From: Parachlorella kessleri
Taxonomy: Eukaryota; Chlorophyta; Trebouxiophyceae; Chlorellales; Chlorellaceae
DNA: 57,072 nucleotides
Assembly: GCA_001598975.1 (NCBI GenBank)
Contig: BBXU01002425.1
Coordinates: forward strand, 1-57,072
Direction of reading: 5' to 3'
Shown here: piece after piece, positions 12,101 to 24,529 of the stretch
How positions within the stretch are numbered: position 1 is the stretch's first letter
Layout of the letters: each line of letters opens with the position of its first letter
Notes under the pieces: generated by a model
Database searches by the model: none
Seen by the model: only the letters and a program-made list of their open reading frames with translations
Told to the model about the DNA's origin: nothing
Translations under genes and position numbers: made by a program

Positions 12101-15100
12101 ATGGATCCCGGGCCCTCCCAGCCTCCTCTTCCACAGAGCGAGGCAGCGCCCCCACTGCCCACCGAGCCCACCAGTGCAGACAACGGCAGCGCACAGCCAC
12201 CTCTCCCACCGGGCGAGGATGATGGCAGCGCAGCCGCACCACCCCTGCCGGACGGCCAGGAGCCTCCCATGCCAGAGCTAGTGAGGAATCCCTTGCTCCA
12301 GTACCATCCTTGGCAAGACCTGCCAGCAAGACCCGAGGCTGTTGAGGGCGCACCTGAGTCCTGACGCTGCTCCTGTCTGTTGCTTTGCTTTACTGCAGCC
12401 TCCAGAAGAGGATGAAGACCCGCTAATTGTGGCGCAGCGGAGGCGGGAGGCAGAGGAGCTAGCCAAACAGCAGGCAGCAGAGTTCAAGCCTTTCGACCCA
12501 CTTATTGATGCAGCCCTCAAGGTGGGATTGTGGAAGACTCCTCCAAACATGTGAAGCATCCCTGGGTCTGCAAGCGTGCTTTTGCCGGAGCTTGGCCTGC
12601 CGATGTGGGTGGACCGGGACAACAACGCTTGAAGAATGGCAGTGGCAGCACGTCAGTCTCAGATACTTGGGATGAACTCCTGCTTGTGACAGTCATGTGG
12701 CAGGAGTTTTATGGGGAGCTTCGAGACGTGGATCGAGATAACGAAGTCAACCGCATCTTGGGCGCCTTCAAGCTCAACCCTTATGAGCAGATGGGTCTGA
12801 AGTTTGATGCCACCTATGAGGAGATAAGAAGACATTACCGCAAGGTGCGCGAAGAGAATGCAATGTTGGCTTACTTGCTTTATATTTATATTTACTTACT
12901 GTGGCCTACCAGCGCCTCGGGAGGCTGCTGGGTAACCAAACTTAACGTTGACTGGGCCTCAGGAGGATGCTGGTTTACCCAACTTCAACGCTAACTGGGC
13001 AAGTGGTGTCCTATCCTGAGCACACCAGCTAGACTGCGGCATCTCCTTCTGATGGCGGCAGCATGCATGTAGGAGATGTGTTGCTGTACATCTCAGTGCG
13101 GCATCTGTGATTGTTGTCCTGCTCCTGGACCTCGTCTCCAAGCGCCATGCTGCCCCACCTCCTGCCACAGGTGTCCCTCATGGTGCACCCAGACAAGTGC
13201 AAGCACCCGCGCGCCAAAGACGCTTTTGAGATCATTGGGGCTGCCCAGAAGGATTTGCTGGATGAGGAGAGGCGCAAGGGGCTGGACTATGTGCTGGGAG
13301 TGGCTAAAGGTGGGTACACTCCAAGCATGATGGACGGTGGCGCCTTGCCTGTATGCATGGGGCAGCTACTGTGCTGAATGGGTCCTGTTGCAGGAGGTGT
13401 GGTGGGTGTAGGGAAGGAAGAGCTAGTCGCCCTCGGTTGCATATGTGACGTGATGTGGCTTCCACTTCCGTACATATCTTAGCATTAGTGTTTCCTTACA
13501 CTACCCGTAGCATTTATGCGTCAGTATCAATCTGGGGCTCCGTCAGCCATCAGGGGTCTGCCCTGAACAACCCGTCTCTACAATGTTTACATATCTACAT
13601 CCCCACCGGCCCCTATGGCGGCCTCGTCCTCCTCGCAATGCTCATGCTTCACCCCAGAAAAATGTGCACACGCGCGGATGGGCCTCGGTGGTAAGCATGA
13701 TGCCTAGCTGTACTCCCTTTGCTCGGCTCGGGTGTCCTGCAGAGGAGGTCAAGAAGGAGTGGAAGAAGGCCGCCAAGCACGACGCAGCCGTCCGCCTGGC
13801 CAGCGTGCTCCATGAAGAGGGCAAGCAGGGGGTGGCGGCCGAGTATGAGGCCAGCGACGAGTTTGCCGAGAAGTGGAAGGTCAAGGCGAGGGACCTGCTG
13901 GCACGTACCGAGTGGCGGCGGCGGAAGCTCACCAAGCGGGTGCGTGTTGAGTGGGTTAGCCGGTCCGCTGGATGTTGGGGCTGGTAGGGGAGGAGGGCAC
14001 CCGACGGGCAAAGAGTACGGAGAGCCGATGGTTGTTAGCAACCTTTCTGTGGGTGCTGGCATGTGGTTATTGTAAGTGCAGTGCTGTTTCTGACCTGGGT
14101 ACCTCTGTGGTGGGTGCAGATAGAAGACGAGACAGAACGCGCCAAAGAGGAGCACAAGAAGGATAAGGAGCAGGCCAAGAGGCAGCGGGACCATGAGAAG
14201 GAGGTAGGGAAGGCCTTCCAGCAGGGCACACGGGAAGGCGGCTTGACACACTTGGGACCGGGGCTTCGGTGGATCTCACTTGAGGGCCTGTAGTACATGC
14301 CGTTCTTGCTGTCCGGTTTCCTACCCATGTATCAGGCTGCAGCCTGTTGGACGGTGGGAGTGTGCCTGGGGTAGTAGTCACGCTCCGCTCCTGCAGACCC
14401 TGGGCATTGCTGTCGTGTGCAGTGGGAGACGACGCGGGAGGGGCGGGTTGGCACATGGCGGGATTTCATGACCAAGAAGAGTAAAAAGAGCAAGGGCGGC
14501 AGCCTGGCGTTGGGCGGCTACAAACCGCCGCGCAACCTGCAGACAGGTGGGTGGTGGGCCTCCTCTGGGTTGCTTGTGTGTGGCGAGGGGCTATGCTGGG
14601 CAGGGGCAGGCTGCACTGGCTGCATGTTGTTCTTGGCAGGGCAGGTAGGGTGCTTTGGATACGCATGGAGGTCCATTCTGGCCAGCTCACTGGGTGGTGG
14701 CCCTTTCTTCAGGACTTGATGTGTGTGGCTGCAAAACATCGCAAGCTGGTCACTCTCCTGGCTGTGCTTTAGGTTATAGATGTAGTGTGTGATGCCTGTA
14801 TTCCGGGCCCTGATGGATTGGCGGAGGTTGATCTCTTGGGCAGGTCTTGCTGCTCCTTTCCTCAAGTTACCCGTCATTGCATTTGCAGCATGTCAATAGA
14901 CACTGACTTCACGAAGGCGGCAGACACTGCCATTGCAGGATAATGAGACTGGGTCTGGCAGGGGGTACAAGCAGGTGGCGCGGGGGTGTTTGCAGGGTGC
15001 CTTAGCCAGCAAAGGTCGGCAGGCAAACCTTGTCCTGTCTGTATGCAGACGATGACAAGCGGTACATTAAGCGGCCAGTCGGCGAGCAGTTCAGGCCACC

Positions 15101-15131
15101 GCCACCCAAGGGACAGGGGCCCAAGCAGTGA
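12101..15131 (+). CDS. DNAJC8: DNAJC8-type J-domain protein, spliceosome-associated
   Basis: Eight exons join in frame to 356 residues: 12101-12280, 12399-12521, 12704-12844, 13171-13309, 13743-13939, 14120-14203, 14423-14546 and 15049-15131. After a Pro-rich, acidic N-terminus comes a J domain (NPYEQMGL, EEIRRHYRKV, then the diagnostic MVHPDKC). It is followed by long Lys/Glu/Arg-rich helices and the family tail WETTREGRVGTWRDF and KKSKKSKGG, matching the end of human DNAJC8 (WQKNFEESRDGRVDSWRNF). DNAJC8 (SPF31) is a nuclear, spliceosome-associated co-chaperone that would stimulate Hsp70 through the HPD motif. The protein is about 100 residues longer than the human one, mostly at the Pro-rich N-terminus and a longer C-terminus. 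The J-domain HPD is intact, all introns are GT-AG, and the gene converges with the EF-hand gene downstream. Confidence 0.93.
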
Positions 15132-15671
15132 GGGAGGGAGCCGAAGGGAGCCGGCAGTGATGGCCAGGCATTTCCGCGCAATGCGGGGCTCGAGGCCTGT
15201 TGACAGGAGATAAAGCCTTGCTGCTCCGTGGAGGTAATATATTTGTAGGGCACCCATCTAGCTAGAAATTGTGCAACAGATCACATTTACAGGCTAGAGC
15301 GTGCTGCGTGTTGGAACCCGGACACGTGTACTTAGAATGCCTTGCAGTTCAAACTAGAAATCCACACAGTTCCTGTGTTAGTGAAAGGGCTTGGCATTAC
15401 ATGAGCCGTGCCTAGCCCTCCTCTGTCTGTAGTTGGGGGACATGCTCACAAAGGTAAATTCAACTTTTACAATGCGGGTAAGCAGGAAACGTCATGGCAA
15501 AGCATTGCTCAAGTGAAAGACAACTGCATGGCTGGGTCGTTCCAAAGCATAACAACCTCCTTTTGCTGCCTAACAAACATCCCCCTCACCACACTGGCAG
15601 TTCAATAAATATTTTCCACTGTCAACCAACGTCAATGCAGCCAACTGAGCAGCCAGGTGAGATTCCTCTCT
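15132..15671. other. Convergent intergenic region, DNAJC8 / EF-hand gene
   Basis: This 540 bp lies between two converging genes and must hold both 3' ends. On the minus strand a TGTAA, the usual green-algal poly(A) signal, occurs at about 15467-15471, roughly 200 nt past the EF-hand stop codon. Nothing else is recognised. Confidence 0.45.
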
Positions 15672-18600
15672 CTACGCTGTCTGGGTGCCTGTGCTACCCT
15701 CCTCTGGCTGCTGCGGCAGCTGCAGCTTTTTCATCCACCAGTTGACGAACTCATTGAATTGGATCTGCAAAGCGGTCAGAGATTATGAATTGAATCGCTA
15801 GTCTGACGCGCAGCCACACCTGCCAAGCAGCCTACGCACCATGCAGTTCATGTCATGGGCGGGAAGGGGCGACACTGGCAAGCACAATCACCGCAGTACC
15901 TAGGATGAGCCATCAGCAGCGGTTGACGCTGAGAAGATCGCAGCTGCCCCAAGGCAGACAATGATCAAGTGGTCTGTTCACAGGTAACAACTGAAGCAGG
16001 GGCTGGGCATGGCCAGCTATGGCACCCTTGGATGGATGTGGAGGAACGCTTGCACACCTGGTTATCCTGGTTCACATCAAGGACCTTGAAGCCAGTCTGC
16101 ACTTCCGCCTCACTGAGCTCAGGGGCGAAATCCGCACTGCAACCAAGGCAGCATGAAATTAACTGTCAGATCTGTCAATAGCAGCACTATGGTCCCACAG
16201 TACCGCAGTATTGCCACAACACAGTAGTAAACCTAAGGACCTCGCATGCCGTAAGGGGACAGCAGCTGCCCATACAGGGTGGCCTCAATCCTGTGGTTTG
16301 TAAAGCTGACGGATTGGCAACTGGGTGGCTGCAACAGTCCAAGATACTGCTGCCTTGCTCTGGCAGAATCAGCAGTGCCCACAGGACGAGAGCCACCGCA
16401 GGACCCATCGATTTGGCTTGCTACTGCAAAACCTCGCAACAGGTTACACTGCTCTCCTACACAGCCCACCATCGGCAACGAGCGCCCCCGCCCCTTCCCC
16501 ACCCCACCCCCCACCCACCCGGCTACAGTCTTGCCCTTGGCTACCACCCCCAAGAGGGGCAGCCAGCTCTCACCAGAGACGCTTGAACTCGTCCAGGCTG
16601 ATCACTCCATCATCATTCCTGTCATACTTGGAGAACACCACGGCAATCTCCATTGCCTTGGCGTCTGTGAGGCCCGCCTTGGCGGCATCAAAGCCGTAGG
16701 AGCGCTGGGCCCTGTCGAGGGTTAGGTAAGCCCCCAGGTCCCGCAGCATGTCGGGGCCGCTGCTGCTGCTGCCGGCTGCTTGCTGGTCCTGCGGGCAGGG
16801 TGGGCAAGTCTCATGAGGGCTGCTGTGGCGACCGTATGGGGGAGTGTGGATGGGGGTAGTGCACTATTCTTACATCAGCGGCCACTACTATACTGTCCCT
16901 GGCCGTCCCACCGACTTCAACACTCCCACGAGCCTGTTGGCCATCGCGTATCCGCCAAGCACCTCTAACATATGATCCCCGTCCATCTCCCAGGCTCCTC
17001 TAGTCCTGCCAGATGCATGATGGCTTGGTTGGGCGCCCTAGCACCTCTTGACCGGCTCCCCACCCGTCCTATGTGCTTTCTGGCTCTCTTGCCCCTCCGT
17101 GGGCTGATCCCCAAGCCCAACAAGGCCCGGCCGGTCCCCGTACGCATGGACACCCAAAATCCTTCACCATATATCCTCGTCAAACCCGGGAACAAGTGGC
17201 TAGGAAGGTCACCTTGAGCAGATCAGACATGCGCAGCAGGGCCTGCAGCACTTTGTAGGTGTTGACGGCCTCGCGGGCCTTGTCAAAGGTGCTGAGCCCT
17301 GTGGAGCCCCCATCAGCCTTGGCCAACTCTTGGACAGCCTCCAGGAAGGTTGCTGTATGGGGGAGGAACAGCAAGGCCCGTTCGGGGGCAGGCAAGTGTA
17401 ATAAGTAGCGGCAGCAGCTGCACAGGAGTGCGGCCAAAAATACCTCTCCCAGCTGGCAACCAGTGTCCGCAACCAGTGTCCCCCACTGCCACAACAAAGG
17501 CCTCTCCCAGCAGTCTGTGGTTCCGTCACTGGCGGAGATGGCTCAACAGCGCCCAACACGTTGCACACCCCGGGTTGGCCGACCCATTCATAAGTAGGCG
17601 CCACATCACACGCACATGAGTTGACATTGAACTGGTAGACCCCCACCAGCAGAGCTCCCAGTTTGAAGAAATCGAAAGCCACGCCTGCAGGGTTTTTAAC
17701 ACAGCAAAGGCGTCAACTATTGGGCACAGATGGCCTGAGGTACTGAACCACGACAGCAATGTGTACGCTATCTATGGCATTCCCATTTCAGCAGGGTACG
17801 GATATGGCACTGACTGTCGCTGCAGCACAGCAGCGCTGCTCAGCACCAGAGGTAATGCGGGGTAAGTGTGAAGGAGGCGGAGGCTGGATTGGGCCGCTGC
17901 AGCGAGGGCTGAGGTAGAGGCAAAGCGGGGGCCACAAGGCCTGGTGCACCTGTCGCATAGTAGCCAGCAAGAATATATGACAGTGCGCTGAGTATGGTGG
18001 CAGGTAGTCCATACTGGGGGACGCTAGCATCTGCAGCCAGCACACATGTACGACTTCCAAGGCTGCAGCAGGAAGCCATGATGAGGGTGTTGGGTGCAAT
18101 GGCGAGGACCACAGCGAAGTGCTCATGCCAGATTGATACACCTGAAGGTGGACCACCACGCAAGCCAGGGCAACTAAAAACCTACCTAAAGCGTTGTGCA
18201 AATGCAAGCGGCCTTGCTCCCCCTCACAGAGTCCAGGCATACCAAGCTTTGAACCATACACTTGGCAAGTTCGCAGCCCAGGGCGACAGACTGCCCTGAC
18301 CAATTCTGGCTTTGTGCCCCATCGCCTTGCCTATCATGTTGCCGACAAGGAAGGCACCATAGGCAGCCCCCGCGTCCAGCAGCACTTGCACCAAGACATA
18401 GCCTGTGAAGCGGGTGGATGACTTGACTATGACCTGCAGGGGACGAGGAAGGAGGAGGGGCCACAATGGAACGAGTGCACTCCTGCCTTAAAGGAATCTC
18501 ACTGAGGCAGGGATGCTTCATGGCAGTAATTACCTTTCAAATCAAGTTTCTCCGGGCGCAACACACGGCCCAGCCAGCCAGCGTGCAGGTCCACCACATG

Positions 18601-19251
18601 CCGCTGGTTGACAACTACACTAAAGCCTCTCGCCAGCCCCTAGCGTCCCCTGAAGCATCAAAGCAAGATCGCAGAGGACCTTCGCAAAGAGTAGCCCACC
18701 ATGCATGAGTCCTCTGCGGTCTTGCGTGCCCTACCAGATCCTAGAAACACAGTAGCCCACCTTGCGGAGGTCCTCTGGGGTCAAGCTGTGCCCAGAATCC
18801 CCTTCCCAAGCGTCCAGCACTTGCTTGGCCACCTCCTTGGTGATGCCGCCCTTGGCCAGCTCTCCCTTCAGCTGCTCTACCTCCTGCTTGCGGCTCTTGG
18901 GCTCTTCTGACTTCAAGGGGAGGCCGATTTGGAGGCAACCTCACTTTCGGTCTGTGTTAGAAGGTAGAATTCGGTGGCCCACTGGTCCAGCGCACCACAG
19001 GCTGGTAGACACCACAGGAGGAGGCTCGCAGTGCACTGCACCACAGTCGCCTCAACAGTTCCCTGCCCTGGACTAAGTCTGAAGCAAGTGCCCTTGAGCA
19101 ACAGTCCCTGTACCTTGGAGTTCATGACGATCGTCGTACGCCTCCTGGCTAGGCGTTTGACGCCCGTCAGATGGGATGCTTGCCTGACGTGCCCACCCAA
19201 AGCAGTGGAGCTGGAACACCTCATAGAAACTGGGCAGCGAGCCAACGCCAT
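15672..19251 (-). CDS. Plastid-type EF-hand protein with hydrophobic membrane-like segments
   Basis: Nine minus-strand exons join in frame to 402 residues: 19251-19114, 18910-18761, 18433-18301, 18141-17950, 17684-17616, 17352-17213, 16788-16574, 16136-16058 and 15764-15672. Residues 1-46 are Ser/Arg/Ala-rich with no acidic residue, like a chloroplast transit peptide. A charged helix follows (KQEVEQLKGELAKGG). Several hydrophobic segments come next, including VLVQVLLDAGAAYGAFLVG, a segment ending SALSYILAGYYATG, and FFKLGALLVGVYQF. The C-terminus has EF-hand loops: DRNDDGVISLDEF is a full canonical loop, and DVNQDNQ-IQFNEF is split exactly by the last intron. A calcium-responsive plastid membrane protein is the natural inference. 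I do not recognise the family, and the least certain exon is 18141-17950. Confidence 0.72.
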
Positions 19252-19771
19252 GGTCTGACACACAAGAGCCTTGGATCACAGCTGGGGAGCGCGTGGGGAC
19301 GAAGCTCAATACAGGGAATTGAGAAGAACAAGACGTTTGATGCAGATACAGGTAGCGAAAGAGCAAGAAGGCTTCCAAGGATGGGACCTGCGCCACATCG
19401 GCAAGGTCACGTCATGATCACGAGGCGCAGGTGGGTGTGCCTTGGGGGAAGGTTCTCGTGCATCTGGGATGTGGTTTAGGATCATGAATTGGGGATCTGG
19501 CCATTGTGGGGCTCCGATGGCGGCTTGCATGATGCTTCAGCTGGCAAAAGGCTGACTCCCGAGCTAAGCACCTTTCAGCTGAGCAGGAACTTCTTACCAC
19601 TGCTTGTTTGAGGGCTATTGATAATCGAGAAATCTGCGGTAACAGGGCCTATGGGAGATGCCTGTCAACAAAATGTGACTAGTCTACAGCCTAAAGACAA
19701 GCACTGCCACACACCCCACCAGACTATAGCCTCAGCAGCCGCCCAGTACGGCATCACAGCAGCAGCTACAG
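19252..19771. other. Intergenic, EF-hand gene promoter side and PSMD9 3' flank
   Basis: About 520 bp between two minus-strand genes. It should contain the promoter and leader of the EF-hand gene and the 3' end of the PSMD9 gene. No motif or exon is recognised. Confidence 0.55.
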
Positions 19772-21014
19772 CTAGAGTGGCCTCAAGTGGCAGCCCAGCA
19801 GCCCTCTACCACTCCAGCGCTGTGGCACCAGCTTGAGTGTCACAGTTGCCCCATGTCTCAGGAAGACTGCCTCTACCTCATGACCTTCATGTGCCTGCAG
19901 CCATGACAGGCAGCACAGCAGCTGCACCCTTGTTGAGGTCTCCCTCCCTCCCCCCCATGGGACGCAAGGCATGGGGCATGTCAACTGGGCAAAATCGCAG
20001 CACCTTTCAGTATAGTACAGAAATGCTCGCAGCTCGCAAATGCAGAGTGACGGAGCGTGGGCAGGCAGGCCAGTAGCAACCCAACACCAAAGCAAGGCAG
20101 CGCTTCCTTCAGCTCTCTGACCTTACGAGCTCTCCTTCAATTATCGGGTAACTAGCATAGCGCGCCTCCTCACACACACCTGGAGGACGGCTGCCACCTG
20201 TTGCAGCGTGCCCGGTGCCTCCGCAGTGACGTCGCCAAAGCGGGCCAGCTGGTCGCCCAACTGGATGCCGGCTCTGCTTGCTGGGGAGGCGGGGGACACC
20301 TCGTCCACCACAGCAAATGGCCGCAGCTGGGGGGGCTGGGAGTCTGCCCCTACTACCGCTTGCTGCGCCTCCTGGCCCGTGGCTGCAGCCGAGGGGTGGT
20401 CCCTGGTGACGGGCGCTCCATTTGCTGCTGCAATAGGGGCTGCTGTGCTGGAGGTCTGCTGGGCGTTGCCTGGGTTCCGAGACTGGGCATGCAGCTGGTG
20501 CAGGAGCTGCTCTAGTTTGCTGCTGAGGGTCTTGTGGTCATTTGAGAGAGCTGCAGTGGAAATGCAGGACCAGTGGTCAGCATGCCTGCAAGCAGCATGC
20601 CCCTTGCACCAGCCTGGTAGGGCACGCAGTGGGGATGGCACAGGCGGGCAGGCACGGTGTGTTGCTCAAGCCCACCTATCACCGCATGGCGGTCAGCTCG
20701 GATAGCCGGAATATCGATGTCTGCTCGAGGGTAGCCCTGGACCGGCAGTGAGGGTGAAGGAAAAGAAGTGTGAGCAACGGGGTACTATCTCTAAAGGCTC
20801 TTACAGAACTCTCAAGAGGTGCACTGAAAGCATGACCCATGGGTTAGTGAGGGACCATCCGCTTGCTCACCTCTTTGTCGACCAAGCTGCCTTTCAACCC
20901 AACTCCTGCTGCTTCTAACCGTGCACTGCGGACAGCGATCTCCTGCTCGATCTGCGACCTGCGCTGGCTCAAGTCTTTGAGGCTGGCTTTTAACTCTTCT
21001 GCTGACGCCGCCAT
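19772..21014 (-). CDS. PSMD9: 26S proteasome assembly chaperone PSMD9 / Nas2 / p27
   Basis: Four minus-strand exons join in frame to 232 residues: 21014-20871, 20736-20676, 20550-20180 and 19894-19772. The N-terminal helix (residues ~1-40) is followed by GYPRADIDIPAIRADRHAV, the hallmark of this family (human GYPRSDVDLYQVRTARH). Then come LSNDHK and LEQLLHQLHA. After an Ala/Gln-rich linker lies a PDZ-like domain starting RPFAVVDEVSPASPASRAG, with GIQLGDQLARFGDV. It ends with the conserved tail LVPQRWSGRGLLGCHLRPL (human LVPTRWAGKGLLGCNI). PSMD9/Nas2 escorts an ATPase module during assembly of the 19S base and is released before completion. The ATG at 21014 was chosen because it gives a normal-length N-terminal helix; an in-frame upstream start is possible. 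Confidence 0.96.
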
Positions 21015-21578
21015 GTTGTCCCTCACAGCACTTATTGGTTGTTTTCCTGTTTTCTCTACGTTTTGTGCTGCTCTAGGTTCCCATCCCGTTCCCATTGGGC
21101 TCCTGCTGCGTCAGGCAAAGCAGGGCGCGATCGGTGGTGGCACGCTGCATGCAGCTCATGATGCAGCTGCAGCTGAGAAAATGGGGGAAAGGTAACTATT
21201 CATTTTATGCAGGAGGCCCTGGTAAGTACGCATGGCCTTGGATGAGCTATCTTGTAGATCGAGGTGGGCACGGTTGACCAGTGCATGCATAAGCACTGCT
21301 CAGGGCATGACGTCAAGCGTTGGGCTTGCCCTCCCCCTGATGGCTACAACAAAACTCACCAGCTCTCTCACCCTGAAAGCAAATATGGCTGGACATTCCC
21401 ACCCCCCTTTGGGCGCGCCTTTAGGCCCGGCCCCGCATGGCCTGCAGCGATTACAAACAAGCTAGCTCAGGGCCACCGACCGTATTCATAATCGCAGGCA
21501 CGCCGAACCATATATTTTTATGATGTGGTTGCGCCGCTTCGTTATTTGCTTAGGGTGCTGTAGCTGGCCGCCAACCAC
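21015..21578. other. Divergent intergenic region, PSMD9 / polytopic membrane protein
   Basis: The 564 bp between two divergent start codons is likely to be a shared bidirectional promoter region. An AT-richer patch (CATATATTTTTATGATGTGG at about 21508-21527) lies ~60 bp before the plus-strand ATG and could be a core promoter element. That assignment is a guess from composition. Confidence 0.4.
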
Positions 21579-23402
21579 ATGGCTGCTCCACCCATCCCCC
21601 TAGAGTCGTCCCCAGCCGCGGCCGTTGCCCTTGGGGCACTGTACTTTGCTATAACCTTCCCTGGGTACCTTCTGTACGGCTTTTGGAAGTATGTTCCCTA
21701 TCTGGACTCCGCGCTCGGCGCTGGAGGTGCGTGCGCTGCTGGGCAGGCAGCTGTGCCCATCTTCCTATCTAGCGCAGCAGTGACGTGTGCTTTCCTGGAG
21801 GAAAAATTGGGTGCCGACTTGAATGGAAAATCTCCCTAGCTGCAGTACTAGGTGGAGTGTGAATGAGCGCCACACTTGCCACTGCTTTGCAGGCAAGTTC
21901 ATGGGCTTCTTGTTTCGGGCCATCGTGCTTGAGCAGTACCGCGCTACGGGCACCCTGACGCGCCTTGATGTAAACCTGTATGCGGCCTCCACGGTCTTCA
22001 TCACGGCGGGCATGAGCAGCTGCACCTGTGCTCTGGCTGGAGTGCTTGGAGACTGGTGCGTCTCTACAATGATTATGGCCGTGTGGGCCTTCGCTGCCTA
22101 GGCCCCATGGGTGGTTTGCGATAGGGCACGTAGCTGCACTCATCAAGTACTCCTATAATGTGGGCTTCTGTGCGCAGCTGCTGGGCTCTGGATTGCTGGC
22201 TTCTGCATAGAATCTCTCACGGTAACTTATAATACCTCGCGCTTCCCTTTGAACCCTGCATGACCTGGCCCTCTTTGCAGGTTCCAAAACTCCAATGCTG
22301 CCAGCAGGCTGACTTTCCACCAACAGCATCCCAAAGTGCTGCCTGCGATTTCCAAGCTCTTGTCCATTCCTGTGCTTATCTTCGGCCCTGGTATTGGTGT
22401 TCCCGCCGCCATACTGATGTATGGTGTGCGGACCCCCGAAGCTATCGAGCACGCCCAGCGGATAAGGAAGTGGTCTACATGGGTGAGTTGGACTGTATGG
22501 CCCAGCCCTTCTGTCCTTCTTGCACTCAGTGCTGCCGACATCCAGCCTAGGTGCAGGTCTGGAAATGTATGTGGTCAAAATCCCACTGTAAGTCAACCAC
22601 CATACGAGCCGCTGCAAGCTGCCCTAAATTCTCCTTGGAGTGCTTTGAAAGGCTTTGTGACTTCATGCGCCTCTGGCTTTGTTCCAGGGAACCATAGCTT
22701 GCCTGGCTGTCTTCCTCCTGCTGTCTCTGCTGGCCGTGGTGCTAGCTGTGTGCAAGCCGAGGGACAAGGCCGGCAGGGGCAACCCCTTGGTACGTTTTGC
22801 GTCCAAGTGCTCGTGCACTGCAATACACAGCTCTGGTTGCAGCGTCCTCCTCAGCGCTGCCGCTCCCTGCCCAGCGAAGCGTGCCTCCTGGCGCGCATGC
22901 GTGCACCCTATGCACTACTGGTGGTGGCACCAGACCCCTGCCCACATGCCTCCGCACCCCAACATAGCCAATGCCAAACTCGGCTGGTTTGCTGCTTGCC
23001 TGAGCGCAGGTGGCCATCGTGCTGTTGTGCTTTGTGCTGCTGGGCATCTCTGGCGCCACGCGAATACGAAGCGTCTACGACACCAACATCGGCCTCACCG
23101 ACAGCCTGTACTACACGCTCATCGTCATGCCGGAGGTGCTGCAGCAGCTGATCATGCTGGTGCCCACCCTGCTGCACCGCATTGGGAGGGCTGACCAGTA
23201 CACCGGCTGGCGGGATATGACCTGGGCATGGGTAGGCCGGGTGTATCCTGTCAGCGCTGATGATGAGGAGGGCGGTGAGGTCAGTGGCAAGGTGGCGGCC
23301 TCCAAAGGCAGCTTTTGTGGCGGTGGTAAGGCAAGCAATGATGTAGCCGTGACGGCAGAGAACTGCAATTCTTGGTGCGGCCCCTGCCCCCTATTGGTAT
23401 GA
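21579..23402 (+). CDS. Polytopic membrane protein, about six to seven TM helices
   Basis: Five exons join in frame to 335 residues: 21579-21726, 21893-22055, 22281-22482, 22688-22789 and 23010-23402. Hydrophobic segments include ALGALYFAITFPGYLLYGF, STVFITAGMSSCTCALAG, LLSIPVLIFGPGIGVPAAI, IACLAVFLLLSLLAVVLAV, VAIVLLCFVLLGISGATR and a last pair around SLYYTLIVMPEVLQQLIM. The helix after ATRIRSVYD loosely recalls the RSxYR region of fungal RTA1-like seven-helix proteins. That match is too weak to name the protein. The C-terminus is a soluble acidic, Gly/Cys-containing tail. A second possible coding piece at 22178-22221 reads well in one frame but does not fit the splice phases. It is divergent from PSMD9. 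Confidence 0.72.
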
Positions 23403-24529
23403 CCCTTCTTGTTGCCATTTCATCATAGCAGTCTCTTCCTTGCCTTGTACTCTTCGAGCTTGAACTCAACAAGTTGCGAGGGCGTCGTAATGATGTGCCG
23501 TGGCCCTGGTTCCTTAGTGGCATACCTCGACATGGAGTGGTGTTACATGTGTCCCCTCAATGATACTTCATTGAAATTGTTTGTACAAGTTTGTATGAGT
23601 CATGTTTAAGTCTGTGTGTCACTTGCGCCACCTTATTGTGCTTATTATTGTTCCCTTTGCTCCATCTCCCCTGTTCTCAAAGCGTTGTTGAGTTGCCATT
23701 GCACTTGACTGGAGAATGCCTTTCGAAGGGTAGTGTCAACCCTCCCAATGAGGCACTGACCTGGGGTGACCTGAGGTAAAGGCTGCATCCATGCTTACAT
23801 TACAGTAGCTTGGCAACCACAGCGGCATGGTTCGAATCTGGAAAGGAGCAACTCTTTGCAGTTTTCACATTCTGCATTGGCGCTGGTGCATCCTGCCTTA
23901 CGCTGGGTGCACAGCCTCTGCAACCACAGTGGCTCCCTCTCATGTCATGATGGGGCACGTATGCTTACCCCATCCGGAATTTGTCACGGCGCCTGAAAGC
24001 TGTATCTGGCTTATTATCACCCCAGGCATGGTTACCCTACACTATGATCTGCTGTGCCTTTCAAAAGCCAAGGGCCAGCACCTTAGTTTGTATGTTACCT
24101 CCAAATGTGGCCTTGTCTAGCCAAGTCTAATAGTATTAAAATTCAACGCCTGCTGAGGCGATCTGCCATAGAGCAACAAAGCACTCCAAGATCAAATACA
24201 TCCAACACCTGCGGTCATAGGCGATGACCTCAACACCCAGGGACACGTCTGCTAGATTTGGGTGAGGCAGCCAGGCGCCTGCCCGCCCAGCGCCAGCAGC
24301 AAGGCAGTAGTATCTGATCCCGCCTGGGCAACCGGGCCCCACACACGTCCTCGCAAGGTAAGCCCAGACGCCAGCCGTCCAGGGGGCAGGCCCTCAGCAG
24401 GCAAGCCGCGGTGGTTCCCAGCCAGCAAAAGGAGGGTGCTGCCAACCACCAGCCGGCCTGTCCCACACGGCCCCAGCCCAAGGCGAGACCCCGCAGCCAG
24501 CCAGCCGGCCAAGGCGGGCAGCCGCCCGC
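23403..24529. other. Convergent intergenic region, no gene seen
   Basis: Between the convergent membrane-protein and ankyrin genes I see only short chance open frames. No repeat of note and no RNA gene were found. It should hold the 3' untranslated regions of both neighbours. Confidence 0.55.

Noticed and set aside
23824..23840. GGTTCGAATC, a tRNA T-loop-like motif
   Set aside because: No matching acceptor, D or anticodon stems upstream within 80 bases, so not a tRNA.
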